A stretch of DNA of 64,000 nt from Catenovulum sediminis (GCF_007289895.1 NZ_CP041660.1:558001-622000), one strand, 5' to 3'. Positions 26,845 to 37,293 are shown, counted from the stretch's first letter. Notes: generated from the letters alone by a model not told the origin. Translations and numbers: made by a program.

Positions 26845-28112
26845 TTATTGATAGCCACGGTTGTCGAGTATATTGAGCTCTATTTCATCGACCGCTCTAT
26901 CCAAAGTTGCGTTCACATCAGAGCCTTGTGCAATTCGTCTAACTGCCTGAGAAAATATTGAAGATATCACCGGGTAGGCAGGTGTGGCCGGCCGCATCAC
27001 AACATTATTTTGCGAAAGCATATATAGTTTTCTTAATGACCCATCCGGCTGGTATTCCGGTAATTTGTTTGCCGCTTGTTGCGACGTAGGGATAAAGCCG
27101 GTCGTTCGGTTAAAAAAAGCGATTTCATCAACCTGCATAATAAAACGGATAAACTGTGCTGCTAGCTTGGGGTTTGCACAACTTCGACTGACAGCATAAT
27201 GCCAACTCCCCCACCAATAAACACGCCTTCACCAAAATCAATAGGCGGTAAAATAAGTAAATCATCGCCTACTGCTTTGCGATAACGCTCTATCATCCAG
27301 CTGCCGGTATACTGTATCGCTAATGAATTTTTTTCAAACTGGCCATGTTCTAAATTTTTGAGCTGAGTGAGTTCTTGCTCTAGCAACCACTGCAGCCATT
27401 TTGCCCAGCGCACAACGCCCGGATGATTCATATAGCCTTCAGCACTTTGATAGTCCTGACGCTCAATAAAATCGCCACCTGCACTATAAATCATAGGCAA
27501 AAAAGCATACGCGTGCCACTCACCCACACCGGATAAATTCAAATCAAAGATATATTTATAGCTTTGGTCTTTTTTAATGGCGAATAAAATTTGGTTAAAC
27601 TCTTCAACGCTCCAGGGTGAATCTATCGTTGGAACTCTAATATTTAATCGTTTAAGTAGCGAACGCCTAGAAAACAACGCAAGAGAAATATCAAATGATC
27701 CCGCAGCGTAAATTTTATCATTATAAATACTCAGGCCATTTGTATTGACGTGGCTTAACGCTGAGTACTTGAGTAAGTTTTTTTCGTGACCATCTGCAAT
27801 AAATAACGGACGAATTAATCCAGACCAAGCGTAGTTCGCAATATTGGGTTGATCAACGGCGATAATGCAAGGTAAACGCTGCGCCAATGCCCCACCAATG
27901 ACAGCTTCGCTATAAGCGCCATGCGGGATAGCTTCTACCACAATATTCGACTCAGGGTGTTGTTGATTAAATCGTGCAACCTGTTGGTTAAAAGTTGCCA
28001 TTTCATCTTCGGCTGTTAAGGTTCGCCACAGGTTAATTTCAACAGCGCTCACCTGAGCCGCTAATAAACCAATAATCAGCAGCCCTATTTTTTGCAACAT
28101 AACTTCATACAT
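26845..28112 (-). pseudogene. ABC sugar-binding protein, frameshifted
   Basis: Family 1 extracellular solute-binding protein split in two frames: 28112-27162 (signal peptide ending AQVSA, then EINLWRTLTAEDEMATFN) and a second part through 26845 (VDEIAFFNRTTGFIPTSQ). The break is at a run of five G in the coding strand (plus-strand C 27208-27212). One extra G gives a continuous product of about 422 residues through GGGSWHYAVSRSCANP, the usual length for the family. Either a real inactivating or slippage-prone indel or a sequencing error. The permeases downstream are intact. A degenerate operator lies upstream. Confidence 0.85.
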
Positions 28113-28187
28113 TATAAATACATTTAGTTAATAATCGCATGCAGCGAGCCTTATGTCATGTGATAAATTGTAAAAAACGGAAATTTA

Positions 28188-28199
28188 AACATCGTTGTT
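28188..28199. promoter_or_regulatory. degenerate operator upstream of the ABC operon
   Basis: AACATCGTTGTT, one change from the palindrome, 76 bp upstream of the binding-protein start. Places the transporter in the same regulon. Confidence 0.55.
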
Positions 28200-28227
28200 A
28201 AAATAATTTCAAGAATCTACAGGCAAT

Positions 28228-28270
28228 AAAAAACCCCATTGCGCGTTAGATAGCAGCAAATGGGGTTTTT
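28228..28270 (-). terminator. rho-independent terminator, both directions possible
   Basis: Stem AAAAACCCCATT / AATGGGGTTTTT with an 18-base loop, flanked by A and T runs on both sides. It follows ahcY on the minus strand and separates it from the fructan locus. Confidence 0.85.
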
Positions 28271-28333
28271 AAACAAACTTTGTCCACTAAGACAAAATTA
28301 AAGACAAAGTTAAAGACAAAATTAAATCGATTT

Positions 28334-29698
28334 TTAGTAGCGGTATGTTTCTGGTTTAAACGGGCCGTCAACCGAAACGCCAATATATTCAGCCTGTTGT
28401 TCGGTTAATTGCGTGATCACACCACCAAAGCCTTTAACCATATAAGCAGCCACTTCTTCATCTAACTGTTTTGGCAATACTTCTACCGTTATCTTGTCGG
28501 CCTTTTCTGCGGCCGGTAAATCAGCAAATTTTTCTTTAAACAAATGAATTTGCGCCAATACCTGATTAGCAAAAGAGCCATCCATAATACGTGAAGGGTG
28601 ACCTGTTGCATTACCTAAGTTAACCAATCGACCTTCTGATAACAATAATAAGAAATCAGCTTCATTGTCGCTGCGGTATACTTGGTGAACTTGTGGTTTA
28701 ACCTCTGCCCAGCGCCAGTTTTTACGCATGAATGCGGTATCAATTTCATTGTCAAAGTGACCAATGTTACAAACCACAGCGCCCGATTTAAGTGACTGTA
28801 ATACGTTAGCATCACATACATTGTAGTTACCGGTAGTGGTGACAATCAGGTCTGTTTTGGCTAATAACTCTGCATTAATATCTTCAATTTTGCCTGTATT
28901 AACGCCATTTTTGTATGTAGATACAACTTCAAAACCATCCATACAAGCTTGCATCGCACAGATAGGATCAGCTTCTGTTACGTTTACAATCATACCTTCC
29001 TGACGCAAACTTTGTGCAGAGCCTTTACCCACATCACCATAACCAATGACCAATGCTTTTTTACCAGATAACAAGTGGTCAGTTGCACGTTTAATCGCAT
29101 CATTTAAACTATGACGACAACCATATTTATTGTCATTTTTAGATTTAGTGACAGAATCATTTACATTGATAGCTGGTACTTTAAGTTCGCCCTTTGCCAT
29201 CATTTCCTGTAAACGGTGAACACCGGTAGTGGTTTCTTCAGTAATACCGTGAATACGCTCTAATAACTGAGGATAACGCTGGTGCAAAATTTCAGTTAAA
29301 TCACCGCCGTCGTCCAATACCATATTGGCATCCCACGGCTGACCGTCTTTATTAATGGTTTGTTCAATACACCACTCATACTCTTCTTCTGTTTCACCTT
29401 TCCAAGCAAACACAGGAATGCCCGCTGCTGCAATTGCCGCTGCGGCGTGATCTTGAGTTGAGAAAATATTACAGGATGACCAACGCACTTCTGCGCCTAA
29501 TTCTAACAAGGTTTCAATTAACACCCCAGTTTGAATCGTCATATGGATGCAACCTAAAATTTTTGCACCTTTTAACGGCTGCTCTGCTTTGTATTTTTCG
29601 CGAATTGCCATTAACGCAGGCATTTCACTTTCTGCAATTTTTAACTCTTTACGACCCCAATCTGCGAGGTTTATATCTGCGACTTTATAGTCAGTCAT
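28334..29698 (-). CDS. ahcY: adenosylhomocysteinase
   Basis: 454 residues. S-adenosylhomocysteine hydrolase with the NAD-binding [14 protein letters not shown] block and ending [11 protein letters not shown] as family members do. Splits S-adenosylhomocysteine into adenosine and homocysteine in the cytoplasm and so relieves product inhibition of methyltransferases. It follows adenosine kinase by 18 bp, which removes the adenosine formed; the two are almost certainly one operon. Confidence 0.96.
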   Translation of the reverse strand: MTDYKVADINLADWGRKELKIAESEMPALMAIREKYKAEQPLKGAKILGCIHMTIQTGVLIETLLELGAEVRWSSCNIFSTQDHAAAAIAAAGIPVFAWKGETEEEYEWCIEQTINKDGQPWDANMVLDDGGDLTEILHQRYPQLLERIHGITEETTTGVHRLQEMMAKGELKVPAINVNDSVTKSKNDNKYGCRHSLNDAIKRATDHLLSGKKALVIGYGDVGKGSAQSLRQEGMIVNVTEADPICAMQACMDGFEVVSTYKNGVNTGKIEDINAELLAKTDLIVTTTGNYNVCDANVLQSLKSGAVVCNIGHFDNEIDTAFMRKNWRWAEVKPQVHQVYRSDNEADFLLLLSEGRLVNLGNATGHPSRIMDGSFANQVLAQIHLFKEKFADLPAAEKADKITVEVLPKQLDEEVAAYMVKGFGGVITQLTEQQAEYIGVSVDGPFKPETYRY

Positions 29699-29716
29699 AG
29701 CGTTCTCCGCTCTTAA

Positions 29717-30715
29717 TTAATTAAATTTAGCCAATAATTCTTGCTGGCTTTCTTTGCTAATTCGAGGACCAAAGTGTTTAACCACTTCAGCGGCCGAAGC
29801 ACAGGCAAAGAGAGCTGCTTTTTCAATATTCCAATTCTGCGTGATCGCATATAAATAAGCGCCAGCAAACATATCACCTGCCCCGTTAGAATCAACAGGT
29901 GTGATAGTGGGCGCTGCAACCTGTACTTTTTCTGCACCTGTGTAGACACAAGCGCCATCTGCACCACATGTGATAGCCACTTGTTTAGCACGCTGTAATA
30001 GTTTGGTGGCTGCTTTATCTAAATCTGCTTCACCGGCAAAAGTCGTTGCTTCTTCGGCGTTACAAAACAATATATCAACAGGTTTGTCACCTAAAACTTC
30101 TTCAACACCCTCTTTAAAATACTTCACCATGGCGGGATCTGAAAATGTCATCGCGACTTTAATGCCGGCTGCATCTGCTGCTTGGCGGGCTTTAATAATG
30201 GCCGCTCTGGCTTTATCAGAAGTCACTAAATAACCTTCAATATACAAATATTCAGCTTGCGGTAACTCTTCTAAAAATAGCTCTTGCTCGCTAAAATCTG
30301 CCGTAATCCCCAAATAGGTATTCATGGTGCGCTCGGCATCTGAAGTTACCATAACCATACACTTACCCGTTTGGCCTGAAACATCTAACTCAGCAATGCG
30401 TGTGTCTACACCCGCTTGTTTTAAATTATCTACGTAAAACTGGCCAGTTTCATCATCGCCCACTTTACAGGCTAAAAATGCGCGGCCACCAAATTGTGCT
30501 AAAGCAACCAAACTATTCGCTGCTGAGCCACCACCTACACGCTTTTTTAAGCCAAACTCTGTGGTCAATTTATCCAACAGTGTTACATGAAGATCTTCTT
30601 CAATTAAGGTCATTAAACCTTTTTCGATGTTGTTTTGTTGCAAAAAATCGTCAGTCACTTCAAATTCTTTATCGACCAACGCGTTGCCTAATCCATAAAC
30701 CTGATATTTATACAT
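29717..30715 (-). CDS. adenosine kinase-like PfkB sugar kinase
   Basis: 332 residues from the ATG at 30715 (MYKYQVYGLGNALVD), the conserved family start; a longer frame adds 13 unlikely residues. PfkB family with VGGGSAANS and the catalytic NGAGDMFAG motif. Position directly before ahcY supports adenosine as substrate (ATP + adenosine to AMP), though inosine/guanosine kinases are similar. Confidence 0.85.
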   Translation of the reverse strand: MYKYQVYGLGNALVDKEFEVTDDFLQQNNIEKGLMTLIEEDLHVTLLDKLTTEFGLKKRVGGGSAANSLVALAQFGGRAFLACKVGDDETGQFYVDNLKQAGVDTRIAELDVSGQTGKCMVMVTSDAERTMNTYLGITADFSEQELFLEELPQAEYLYIEGYLVTSDKARAAIIKARQAADAAGIKVAMTFSDPAMVKYFKEGVEEVLGDKPVDILFCNAEEATTFAGEADLDKAATKLLQRAKQVAITCGADGACVYTGAEKVQVAAPTITPVDSNGAGDMFAGAYLYAITQNWNIEKAALFACASAAEVVKHFGPRISKESQQELLAKFN

Positions 30716-30770
30716 GCTGCATGCCTGTGTTGTTAGATCTGTGCCAGCAAACAACCAGCGACCTAAAAGA

Positions 30771-30822
30771 GTTACGAAAAATAGTTACAAAAAATAGTTA
30801 CAAAAAATAGTTACGAAAAGTA
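30771..30822. repeat. 13-bp tandem repeat, four copies
   Basis: Four units of GTTACAAAAAATA with G/A and A/G variants in the first and last. The stop codon of the cobD-like gene lies in the last unit; the array sits in the leader of the adenosine kinase gene. Confidence 0.9.
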
Positions 30823-31770
30823 ATAGGGCAGGATCATAATGACACTGACAATAATTACAATCACTATCCACCAAATCAGCATGGATTCTTTAATTAATCG
30901 GCTGCAATTTAAAATATCTTTGCATTGCGGGCTTGTAGACAGGCCGACTCGCTCACGCCTAACTTTGTCTTTTTGATAGATAACAGGGCCCGCCAGCTGC
31001 ACTTTTAATGCATCAGCCATTGCAGAAATGAGATTGAGAGCAATACATGCACGAGGCGTGTTAAAAATAGCTTTATACATGCTTTTAAATGAGCGCGGCG
31101 CGAGTAAGGAAAACATCAAGAGTTTCGCAGGAAACCAAATTAAAACCTTTAACAACTGACTCACCGGTTTTGCAAAAACAACAAAATCAGATTTTTTTGG
31201 ATTCCAACTTTGCTGCAGCGCAAATAATAACCGCAGCAGGATCACAGCCAGTGGTCCGCCAACTAAATACCAGAAAAAAACTGCAAAGTAGCCATATAAA
31301 GCATGCAAACTTAAACTCTCGATACTGGCTTTACAAATTCCGATAGCTGACAGGGTATCGGTTTTACGCAGTACCCAATCACTTAACCTATCTCTGGCTA
31401 AGTTTTTTTGCTCTTTAATGAGCGCCGCGGCAACTTTCTGCTGAGCAATTTTACAAGGTTGATAATTAATGCATAACCATAAAATTAACCAGTCTAGAAA
31501 TAGTGGAAACTCAACAAACGGATAGAACAGCCATACCATTAAAATGGGCGGTATTACTGAAGCCGATAAAGCGAGTGTGCCAGATATAATCAGTTGAGTG
31601 GCGGGCCGGGCAGGATCTGGATTGACTTTCGCCCCTAAGCGCTGCGCAATGACGGTGTAAATATAAACAGGATGATATTTATTATCGACTGGCCAAAAAA
31701 GCGCAGCAATGCTAGCGGCGGCGAGCACTGCGACTTGCTGAACAAAGAAAGGAATTTCTGGCCAGTTCAT
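30811..31770 (-). CDS. CobD/CbiB-family membrane protein
   Basis: 319 residues, several membrane segments. It resembles CobD/CbiB (adenosylcobinamide-phosphate synthase family): RDRLSDWVLRKTDTLS, then IESLSLHALYGYFAVFFWYLVGGPLA, and a later IWFPAKLLMFSL. The AmpE family shares the same fold, and the invariant Glu-Asn-type residues of true CbiB look altered (SLSLHALYG), so cobalamin function is uncertain. It follows mtnN by 10 bp, a pairing common in Alteromonadales and Shewanella. Confidence 0.75.
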   Translation of the reverse strand: MNWPEIPFFVQQVAVLAAASIAALFWPVDNKYHPVYIYTVIAQRLGAKVNPDPARPATQLIISGTLALSASVIPPILMVWLFYPFVEFPLFLDWLILWLCINYQPCKIAQQKVAAALIKEQKNLARDRLSDWVLRKTDTLSAIGICKASIESLSLHALYGYFAVFFWYLVGGPLAVILLRLLFALQQSWNPKKSDFVVFAKPVSQLLKVLIWFPAKLLMFSLLAPRSFKSMYKAIFNTPRACIALNLISAMADALKVQLAGPVIYQKDKVRRERVGLSTSPQCKDILNCSRLIKESMLIWWIVIVIIVSVIMILPYYFS

Positions 31771-31780
31771 ATTGCTTAAG

Positions 31781-32473
31781 CTAGCTTAACTGAATAAAGT
31801 CCATCACCAGTTGTGATGAATGTCTGGCGGCTTGTTCTAAAAATGTCTCGAAACTACCATGCGATTCTTTTCCGGCAATATCAGACAGCGCACGAACAAC
31901 AACAAATGGAGTATTAAATTGAGCACAAACCTGCGCAATGGCGGCAGCTTCCATTTCAACAGCAATCATTTGCGGGAAATCGCTACGCGCTTTGGCAACA
32001 CGCTCAGGACACGCCATAAAACTGTCACCCGAACAAATTAAGCCGACTTTAGTTTGCAAATCATGCTGCTTGGCGGCTGCCTGTTCTGCGCGGCGAATAA
32101 GGGTTTCGTCTGATTCAAATGCCGCTGGAAAACCATATCCCTGCCCCATTTCAAAGCCAAAAGCGGTTAAATCGACATCATGGTGACGTACTTCAGATGA
32201 AATCACCAAATCCCCAACATTTAGCTCACTGGCAAAACCACCGGCAGAGCCTGTATTTAATACAATATAGGGTTTGTGATTGTCTAATAACATAGTGGTA
32301 GACATAGCAGCGGCTGTTTTGCCGACACCACTTTGTACCAGTACGACATCGCGTCCGTTTAACTGACCACAATAAATTGTACAAGGGCCATGTTGTTCGG
32401 CCCGGCAGTTTTCAATTTTCTGCAGCAAAATTTCAACTTCCTGCTGCATCGCACCAATAATTCCGATTTTCAT
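31781..32473 (-). CDS. mtnN: 5'-methylthioadenosine/S-adenosylhomocysteine nucleosidase
   Basis: 230 residues, the usual length. Starts [14 protein letters not shown] with the catalytic Glu region, has GVGKTAAA, the MEAAAIAQ substrate-binding motif and ALSDIAG with the catalytic Asp. Cleaves methylthioadenosine and S-adenosylhomocysteine to release adenine; also supplies the autoinducer-2 precursor. First gene of the pair with the CobD-like protein. Confidence 0.95.
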   Translation of the reverse strand: MKIGIIGAMQQEVEILLQKIENCRAEQHGPCTIYCGQLNGRDVVLVQSGVGKTAAAMSTTMLLDNHKPYIVLNTGSAGGFASELNVGDLVISSEVRHHDVDLTAFGFEMGQGYGFPAAFESDETLIRRAEQAAAKQHDLQTKVGLICSGDSFMACPERVAKARSDFPQMIAVEMEAAAIAQVCAQFNTPFVVVRALSDIAGKESHGSFETFLEQAARHSSQLVMDFIQLS

Positions 32474-32534
32474 TGCAAATAATTACCCGATGACAAAAGT
32501 AAAAACGTAAATTCGCAATAGCTTAGCATAAGAA

Positions 32535-33137
32535 TCAAGCAACAGCTTGCGACTGTTGAACATTATCAGCCAGTCTTGCGGTGAGCGGTTTAACCGGTCG
32601 GGTGGGTCCTTTAGGCGTAACCGGCTTCACATTCAATGGAGCGAGCTTGCCGCGACCCAGTTTGGCAGATAAACACTCGCGAATCTCGGCCGATTTATAA
32701 CCAGAGCGAATTTTAATTCGAACGTGCGGAATACCGACTGTTTCCAAAGCACCTCGTACAAACCAATCTGGACGCGCTTTGTATCCTTGCTTTGATTCAG
32801 TGTTAACCAAATCAATGGCGGCAACCGGCTCAAGGGTTTTTCTGTCTAACAAGACAAAATCTAATGTTTTTGCACTGGCTTTGGTTTTAGCCAGTTGAGC
32901 AGCCCGTTTAGTTACTGTGTTTTCTACTTGCACCAAGTCGACTAATTTTACCCGGTTTACCACTCTGAACTTATCCCCGACGGCTTGTTCCAGCTTGATT
33001 AAAAATGCGCGTTCAGGCTCTGAAAACAATACATTTTTCTTTTGGTAGGGAAATGGTGATCCTGTTTGAGTCATTCGTATAGCAATCGCGGCTACAATCA
33101 CCAATACCATCATCATAATTATGACAACTAAATCCAT
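32535..33137 (-). CDS. DUF2726 protein with N-terminal membrane anchor
   Basis: 200 residues. One N-terminal membrane helix (~3-23), then a DUF2726 domain with LFSEPERAFLIKLEQAVG, KTLDFVLLDRKTLEPVAAIDL and a KARPDWFVRGALETVGIPHVR segment. The fold resembles restriction-endonuclease-like nucleases; function unknown. Basic C-terminal tail. Confidence 0.85.
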   Translation of the reverse strand: MDLVVIIMMMVLVIVAAIAIRMTQTGSPFPYQKKNVLFSEPERAFLIKLEQAVGDKFRVVNRVKLVDLVQVENTVTKRAAQLAKTKASAKTLDFVLLDRKTLEPVAAIDLVNTESKQGYKARPDWFVRGALETVGIPHVRIKIRSGYKSAEIRECLSAKLGRGKLAPLNVKPVTPKGPTRPVKPLTARLADNVQQSQAVA

Positions 33138-33311
33138 ACGTTACTCCTAAAACTCAAATCAAAATTAGAGAAAGTTCAAAATATTGACGCTTACAGCATT
33201 TTATTGGCGTTCAATACGATTCTTGTAAGGTTTGCAAAGCTTATGCCAATAGATGATTATCATTTGTCGATTAACCGAGCGCAGGATAAAATAAAATGTC
33301 ACTTCACAGTT

Positions 33312-34040
33312 ATGAGCATCAATTTGCCAACACAAAATTATCAATCAGTGCGCCAACAAAGGTTAGCAAGAGCCACTCGTCAATTTAATGCCAGAGGGAT
33401 AGCCGTTAAACGTTGCCCACACTGTTTGGTGGCGCAATATGCATGTATTTGCAGTTGGAAACGCACGGCGCCCTGTAATACCGAAGTCATTCTGTTAATG
33501 CACAGCGCTGAAATATTAAAACCAACAAATACAGGGCGATTGATTAGTGATGTATTGGCAGATAAGTGTCATGTTTTTGAATGGTCTAGGACAGAGCCAC
33601 CCGCAGAACTCGTTAAAATGCTTAACGAACCAAGTCGTCAATGTTTTATTGTCTTTCCAACCGAAGCGTCCAACCGCCAGGTTTATTCTGAAAAGCCTGA
33701 TAACCAAGAGAGTAAAACGCCTACCTTAATTATATTAGACGGAACATGGCGACAGGCTAAAAGAATGTTCAACCAAAGTAGCTGGTTGAAACCTTTTCCT
33801 TGTCTGCAGTTAAACATCGCAAAGGTAGAAGATTACGGGTTAAGAAAAGCTTTCAGTCATGAGCAGTTTTCTACTGCACAGGCCGCTGCATTTGCCCTCG
33901 CCCAACTCGGTGAAATACCTGCAGCTCAAGTACTACAGGCATTTTATTCAGTTTTTATTTGGCATTATGCAGAAAGTAAAATGAATCGTCAGCCGACTCT
34001 CACTGACAACCACCGGCTGCTAGTGGGTTTGGCGCGCTAA
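33312..34040 (+). CDS. tapT: tRNA-uridine aminocarboxypropyltransferase, DTW domain
   Basis: 242 residues from the ATG at 33312. The frame is open further upstream, but the only earlier starts are a TTG at 33204 and an ATG at 33243, and the chosen start best matches the length of E. coli TapT (YfiP). Zinc-binding CPHCLVAQYACIC motif, NTGRL segment and the DTW-family signature (LDGTWRQAKRMF). Transfers the 3-amino-3-carboxypropyl group of SAM to a tRNA uridine (acp3U). The 3' end overlaps the convergent GGDEF/EAL gene by 21 bp. Confidence 0.88.
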   Translation: MSINLPTQNYQSVRQQRLARATRQFNARGIAVKRCPHCLVAQYACICSWKRTAPCNTEVILLMHSAEILKPTNTGRLISDVLADKCHVFEWSRTEPPAELVKMLNEPSRQCFIVFPTEASNRQVYSEKPDNQESKTPTLIILDGTWRQAKRMFNQSSWLKPFPCLQLNIAKVEDYGLRKAFSHEQFSTAQAAAFALAQLGEIPAAQVLQAFYSVFIWHYAESKMNRQPTLTDNHRLLVGLAR

Positions 34041-36047
34041 ATCGACTTGTACATTTAATAAATCACAAAACTCATCTATGGGTAACGGTTTACTAATTAA
34101 ATAGCCTTGTCCAAATTGACAACCCAGTGAAGACAATACGTCACGTTGTTTTTCAGTCTCAATACCTTCGGCAACCACTGTCATACCCAACCCCTTGGCC
34201 ATACTGAGAATAGAATTAACCAGCGCAACATCCGCAGTATCGTGTTGGATATCTCGCACGAAAACGCGGTCAACTTTTATCTTGGAAATAAAGCTGCGAT
34301 AGTGTTTAACATAGCTGAGCGCTGAGTAGCCAGTACCAAAATCGTCAATCGCAATTTTCACCCCCAGTTTTTCCATATTTTGCAAAATAAGCGGTATATT
34401 AGCGTTGCCCGATTCATTGATCATCGAGCGCTCTGTGACTTCTACTTCAAGTCGATTCAAAGTCAGTGGATAACGCTCTAAAAGGCCTGCCATATGGTCA
34501 ATTAAATCAGTTTGTTCAAAATCAAGCGGACAGAAATTGACTGTCCCGAATAATCTTGCACCTGTCTGTTCCAGCTTGTGCAATTTCTTGACAACCTTTT
34601 CTAGCACAAACCTATCAATTTCAACTACATCGCCGGTTTCTTCAGCTAACGCGATAAATATATCGGGTCGAATAGATCCATACTCTGGGTGATTCCAGCG
34701 GCATAAAGCTTCAAACCCGACAATACTTGCATCATCAATTGCAAATATGGGCTGAAAATACACACTAATCTGCTCATTTTTTAATGCATCTTTCAGCGCG
34801 GCTTTTAAGCGGGATTTAACCACCAAATCTTCAAACATTTCAGCTGAAAATGTTTTATATTGGCTTTTGCCAGACGATTTGGCCTGAAACATCGCGGTAT
34901 CCGCATTTGCGATTAAATTAGTCGCGGTATCCGCATCTTCAGGGTACATCGCAATACCAATGCTGCAGCTTAAATTTAATATATCATTGGCGATCCCGTA
35001 AGGTTCTTTAATGCGTTGTAATAAATTTTTAGCTAACGCGTCCAATTGAATACCATCCAGCTCGACAGCCAACATAAATTCGTCGCCCCCTATACGGGCA
35101 ACAAATCCGCCGTACACGTTACCTATATCTAGCAAACGGGCTGAAACGATTCTTAAGATTTCATCCCCAACTAAATGGTGGTGCGTATCATTGATATCTT
35201 TAAAGCCGTCTAAATCAATAAACAATAAGGCAAACTTACCGTCGATACTAGTTGAACGAATTTTTTCTTCTAATAAATGCAAACCATATCTGCGATTGGC
35301 AATACCGGTCAGATCATCATGGTTGGCCTGATAGGTTAAGTGCTTTTCATACTGACGTTTGGCTTTAAAGTAATCCTGAGTTTCACGCCCTAACCTATTA
35401 TAACTGTTTACAATTTCACTCAACTCATCTTCAATGTAGGGCGCACGATTTAAAACAATTTCACGCCTTAGTGAATCATCCAGTTTAAATGATTGCATAT
35501 GCGACACTATATTGGATAGATGACGCGATAACATGTAGCCAATCACACGAATGGCAATAAAAGATACCAGCACAGCTGAAACAACATAAACGCTGACAAC
35601 AAACAAAACAGAATCGATGACGTAACGATTAATGGCCTTGCGATCTAGCCAAATATCAACATTACCAACTAATTCTTGTTGGTGGGTTAAATCTTGTGTT
35701 AACGATGGCGGACCCGATTTCACACCGTATAAATAGCGCTCGCCGGTTTCACTTATCACTTCGGTCGCGGCAATATATTGTGACTGGCTTAACCCCGACG
35801 CCATGTATTGCACAGTTTCTTCTTTAAAGCTCCACAAGGCTTCTGATAACGAAGCGCTGACCAACTCGATGTTTTTTTCAACATCTTTTTGAATTTGATC
35901 ATGTACTTTGTAGTACTGAACAACTGAAAAACCAGTTACGGCAAGTAGTGTGGCAAACAAGCTTGAAACCACTAGAGCCAATACAACTCTGGCTTTTAAC
36001 GAATGCAAAGAAAACTGCTTTAGTAGCCGATAACAGGCTGCGTACAT
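34020..36047 (-). CDS. membrane GGDEF/EAL protein (cyclic-di-GMP turnover)
   Basis: 675 residues. Two membrane helices (~17-42 and ~140-165) flank a periplasmic sensor loop; a short HAMP-like linker follows. GGDEF domain (~245-405) with an intact GGDEF motif near residue 320, so possibly an active diguanylate cyclase. EAL domain (~420-665) with FEALCRW, NFCPLDF, and IDDFGTGYSALSYVKH metal/substrate motifs. Could make or degrade c-di-GMP; the net activity cannot be read. Monocistronic. Confidence 0.93.
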   Translation of the reverse strand: MYAACYRLLKQFSLHSLKARVVLALVVSSLFATLLAVTGFSVVQYYKVHDQIQKDVEKNIELVSASLSEALWSFKEETVQYMASGLSQSQYIAATEVISETGERYLYGVKSGPPSLTQDLTHQQELVGNVDIWLDRKAINRYVIDSVLFVVSVYVVSAVLVSFIAIRVIGYMLSRHLSNIVSHMQSFKLDDSLRREIVLNRAPYIEDELSEIVNSYNRLGRETQDYFKAKRQYEKHLTYQANHDDLTGIANRRYGLHLLEEKIRSTSIDGKFALLFIDLDGFKDINDTHHHLVGDEILRIVSARLLDIGNVYGGFVARIGGDEFMLAVELDGIQLDALAKNLLQRIKEPYGIANDILNLSCSIGIAMYPEDADTATNLIANADTAMFQAKSSGKSQYKTFSAEMFEDLVVKSRLKAALKDALKNEQISVYFQPIFAIDDASIVGFEALCRWNHPEYGSIRPDIFIALAEETGDVVEIDRFVLEKVVKKLHKLEQTGARLFGTVNFCPLDFEQTDLIDHMAGLLERYPLTLNRLEVEVTERSMINESGNANIPLILQNMEKLGVKIAIDDFGTGYSALSYVKHYRSFISKIKVDRVFVRDIQHDTADVALVNSILSMAKGLGMTVVAEGIETEKQRDVLSSLGCQFGQGYLISKPLPIDEFCDLLNVQVDLARQTH

Positions 36048-36256
36048 ATAGTGGGTTCCAGAATTATTAATTTGTATAAAAAATCAAACAAGATGTAAAT
36101 GCATGGTAGACAATCTGTAAGCAAAAATCTATCGCCTATTTATTTATATTAGCAAAGAATCAAGTACAAGGATTGATTTTTTACGATAGAACCCCACTTT
36201 AGCGCTATCAAAGCAATTCAAAAGATAAATGGTTTTAAGACGACGGATTTTAAATT

Positions 36257-36961
36257 ATGAATATGAGCCTGATTACCAATTTACTCGCAGCTTCAGTTAC
36301 TTTAATAGGCTATTTTACACAACAGGATATCGTGTTTTCAGTAGGGTTATTCGCACTGTCTGGCGCTTTTACAAACTGGCTGGCGGTACATATGTTATTT
36401 GAAAAAGTACCGGGTTTATATGGTTCGGGTGTTATTGAAGCTAAATTCGACAACTTTCGCACGGCAATCAATAACCTGATCATGACAGAATTTTTTAATC
36501 ATGAGAATATTGATAAATTTTTGACCGATCAACAAGGACATGCCAGCCACTTCAATTTTGCCCCGGTGATAGAACAGGTAGATTTTGAACCCGCTTATGA
36601 TTCGTTGGTCGCAACAATCAATGAATCTAAATTTGGCAGCATGCTGGCCATGTTTGGTGGTTCATCAGCGATTGAACCGCTTAAAGAGCCTTTTATAACC
36701 AAATTGAAAGGTAAAATCATTGAAATCAGCCAAACTGAAGAATTTAATGAATTAGTGCGCGATTCATTGGAAAAACCGGATGTGATCGAAGAATTAAAAG
36801 ATAAAGTTTCCAACATTGTCAGCACCAGATTAGAAGAATTGACACCTAAAACGGTTAAAGAAATAGTCCAGAAAATGATCCGTGAACATTTAGGTTGGTT
36901 AGTTGTTTGGGGTGGAATATTTGGTGGCTTTTTTGGTTTACTCGCCGGTTTATTGGGATAA
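36257..36961 (+). CDS. DUF445 family membrane protein
   Basis: 234 residues. N-terminal hydrophobic segments, the DUF445 mark GAFTNWLAVHMLFEKVPGLYGSG, a long helical middle region and a C-terminal membrane helix rich in Gly (WGGIFGGFFGLLAGLLG). Function unknown. First of four co-directional genes (DUF445, small membrane protein, Sel1-like, CreA). Confidence 0.88.
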   Translation: MNMSLITNLLAASVTLIGYFTQQDIVFSVGLFALSGAFTNWLAVHMLFEKVPGLYGSGVIEAKFDNFRTAINNLIMTEFFNHENIDKFLTDQQGHASHFNFAPVIEQVDFEPAYDSLVATINESKFGSMLAMFGGSSAIEPLKEPFITKLKGKIIEISQTEEFNELVRDSLEKPDVIEELKDKVSNIVSTRLEELTPKTVKEIVQKMIREHLGWLVVWGGIFGGFFGLLAGLLG

Positions 36962-37008
36962 ACTACATAAGAACCTAATAACCCGTTGCCAACCTGCAAG
37001 GAAATTAA

Positions 37009-37281
37009 GTGAAAGAATTAGCCCGAAAGATTTTTGCCCCCGTTTTGCGCCCGTTTGAAGCTGGAGCAGAACCATACCACTACAAACCATTAAACAGAAC
37101 GATTTTGCTAGTTGTTGGTTTTTTGTTTTTAGTGTTGGCGACTACTGTCTATTTTTTAAGCCCGCCGGGGTATGGTTTTTTAATCCCTTTCACTGTTTTT
37201 GGCGCTGGCGGCTGTTTGTGTTTAATAATTGGATTGTTGGGTGCGGATCGGGCGGTCGCAAAAATCTGGGGAAATAAATAA
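37009..37281 (+). CDS. small two-helix membrane protein
   Basis: 90 residues from GTG with a GGAAA-type ribosome site just upstream. Two membrane helices (~29-49 and ~55-77) with a short loop. No family recognised. Lies 47 bp after the DUF445 gene and 12 bp before the Sel1-like gene, so likely in one operon. Confidence 0.7.
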   Translation: MKELARKIFAPVLRPFEAGAEPYHYKPLNRTILLVVGFLFLVLATTVYFLSPPGYGFLIPFTVFGAGGCLCLIIGLLGADRAVAKIWGNK

Positions 37282-37293
37282 AAAGGACTTGAG

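Noticed and set aside
30716-30810. SAH riboswitch upstream of the adenosine kinase-ahcY operon
   Set aside because: The leader is short and AT-rich with 13-bp tandem repeats; no riboswitch-like conserved pairing was recognised.
36048-36256. Possible small RNA in the gap before the DUF445 gene
   Set aside because: No hairpin with T run or recognisable promoter pair was found; only an AT-rich leader.
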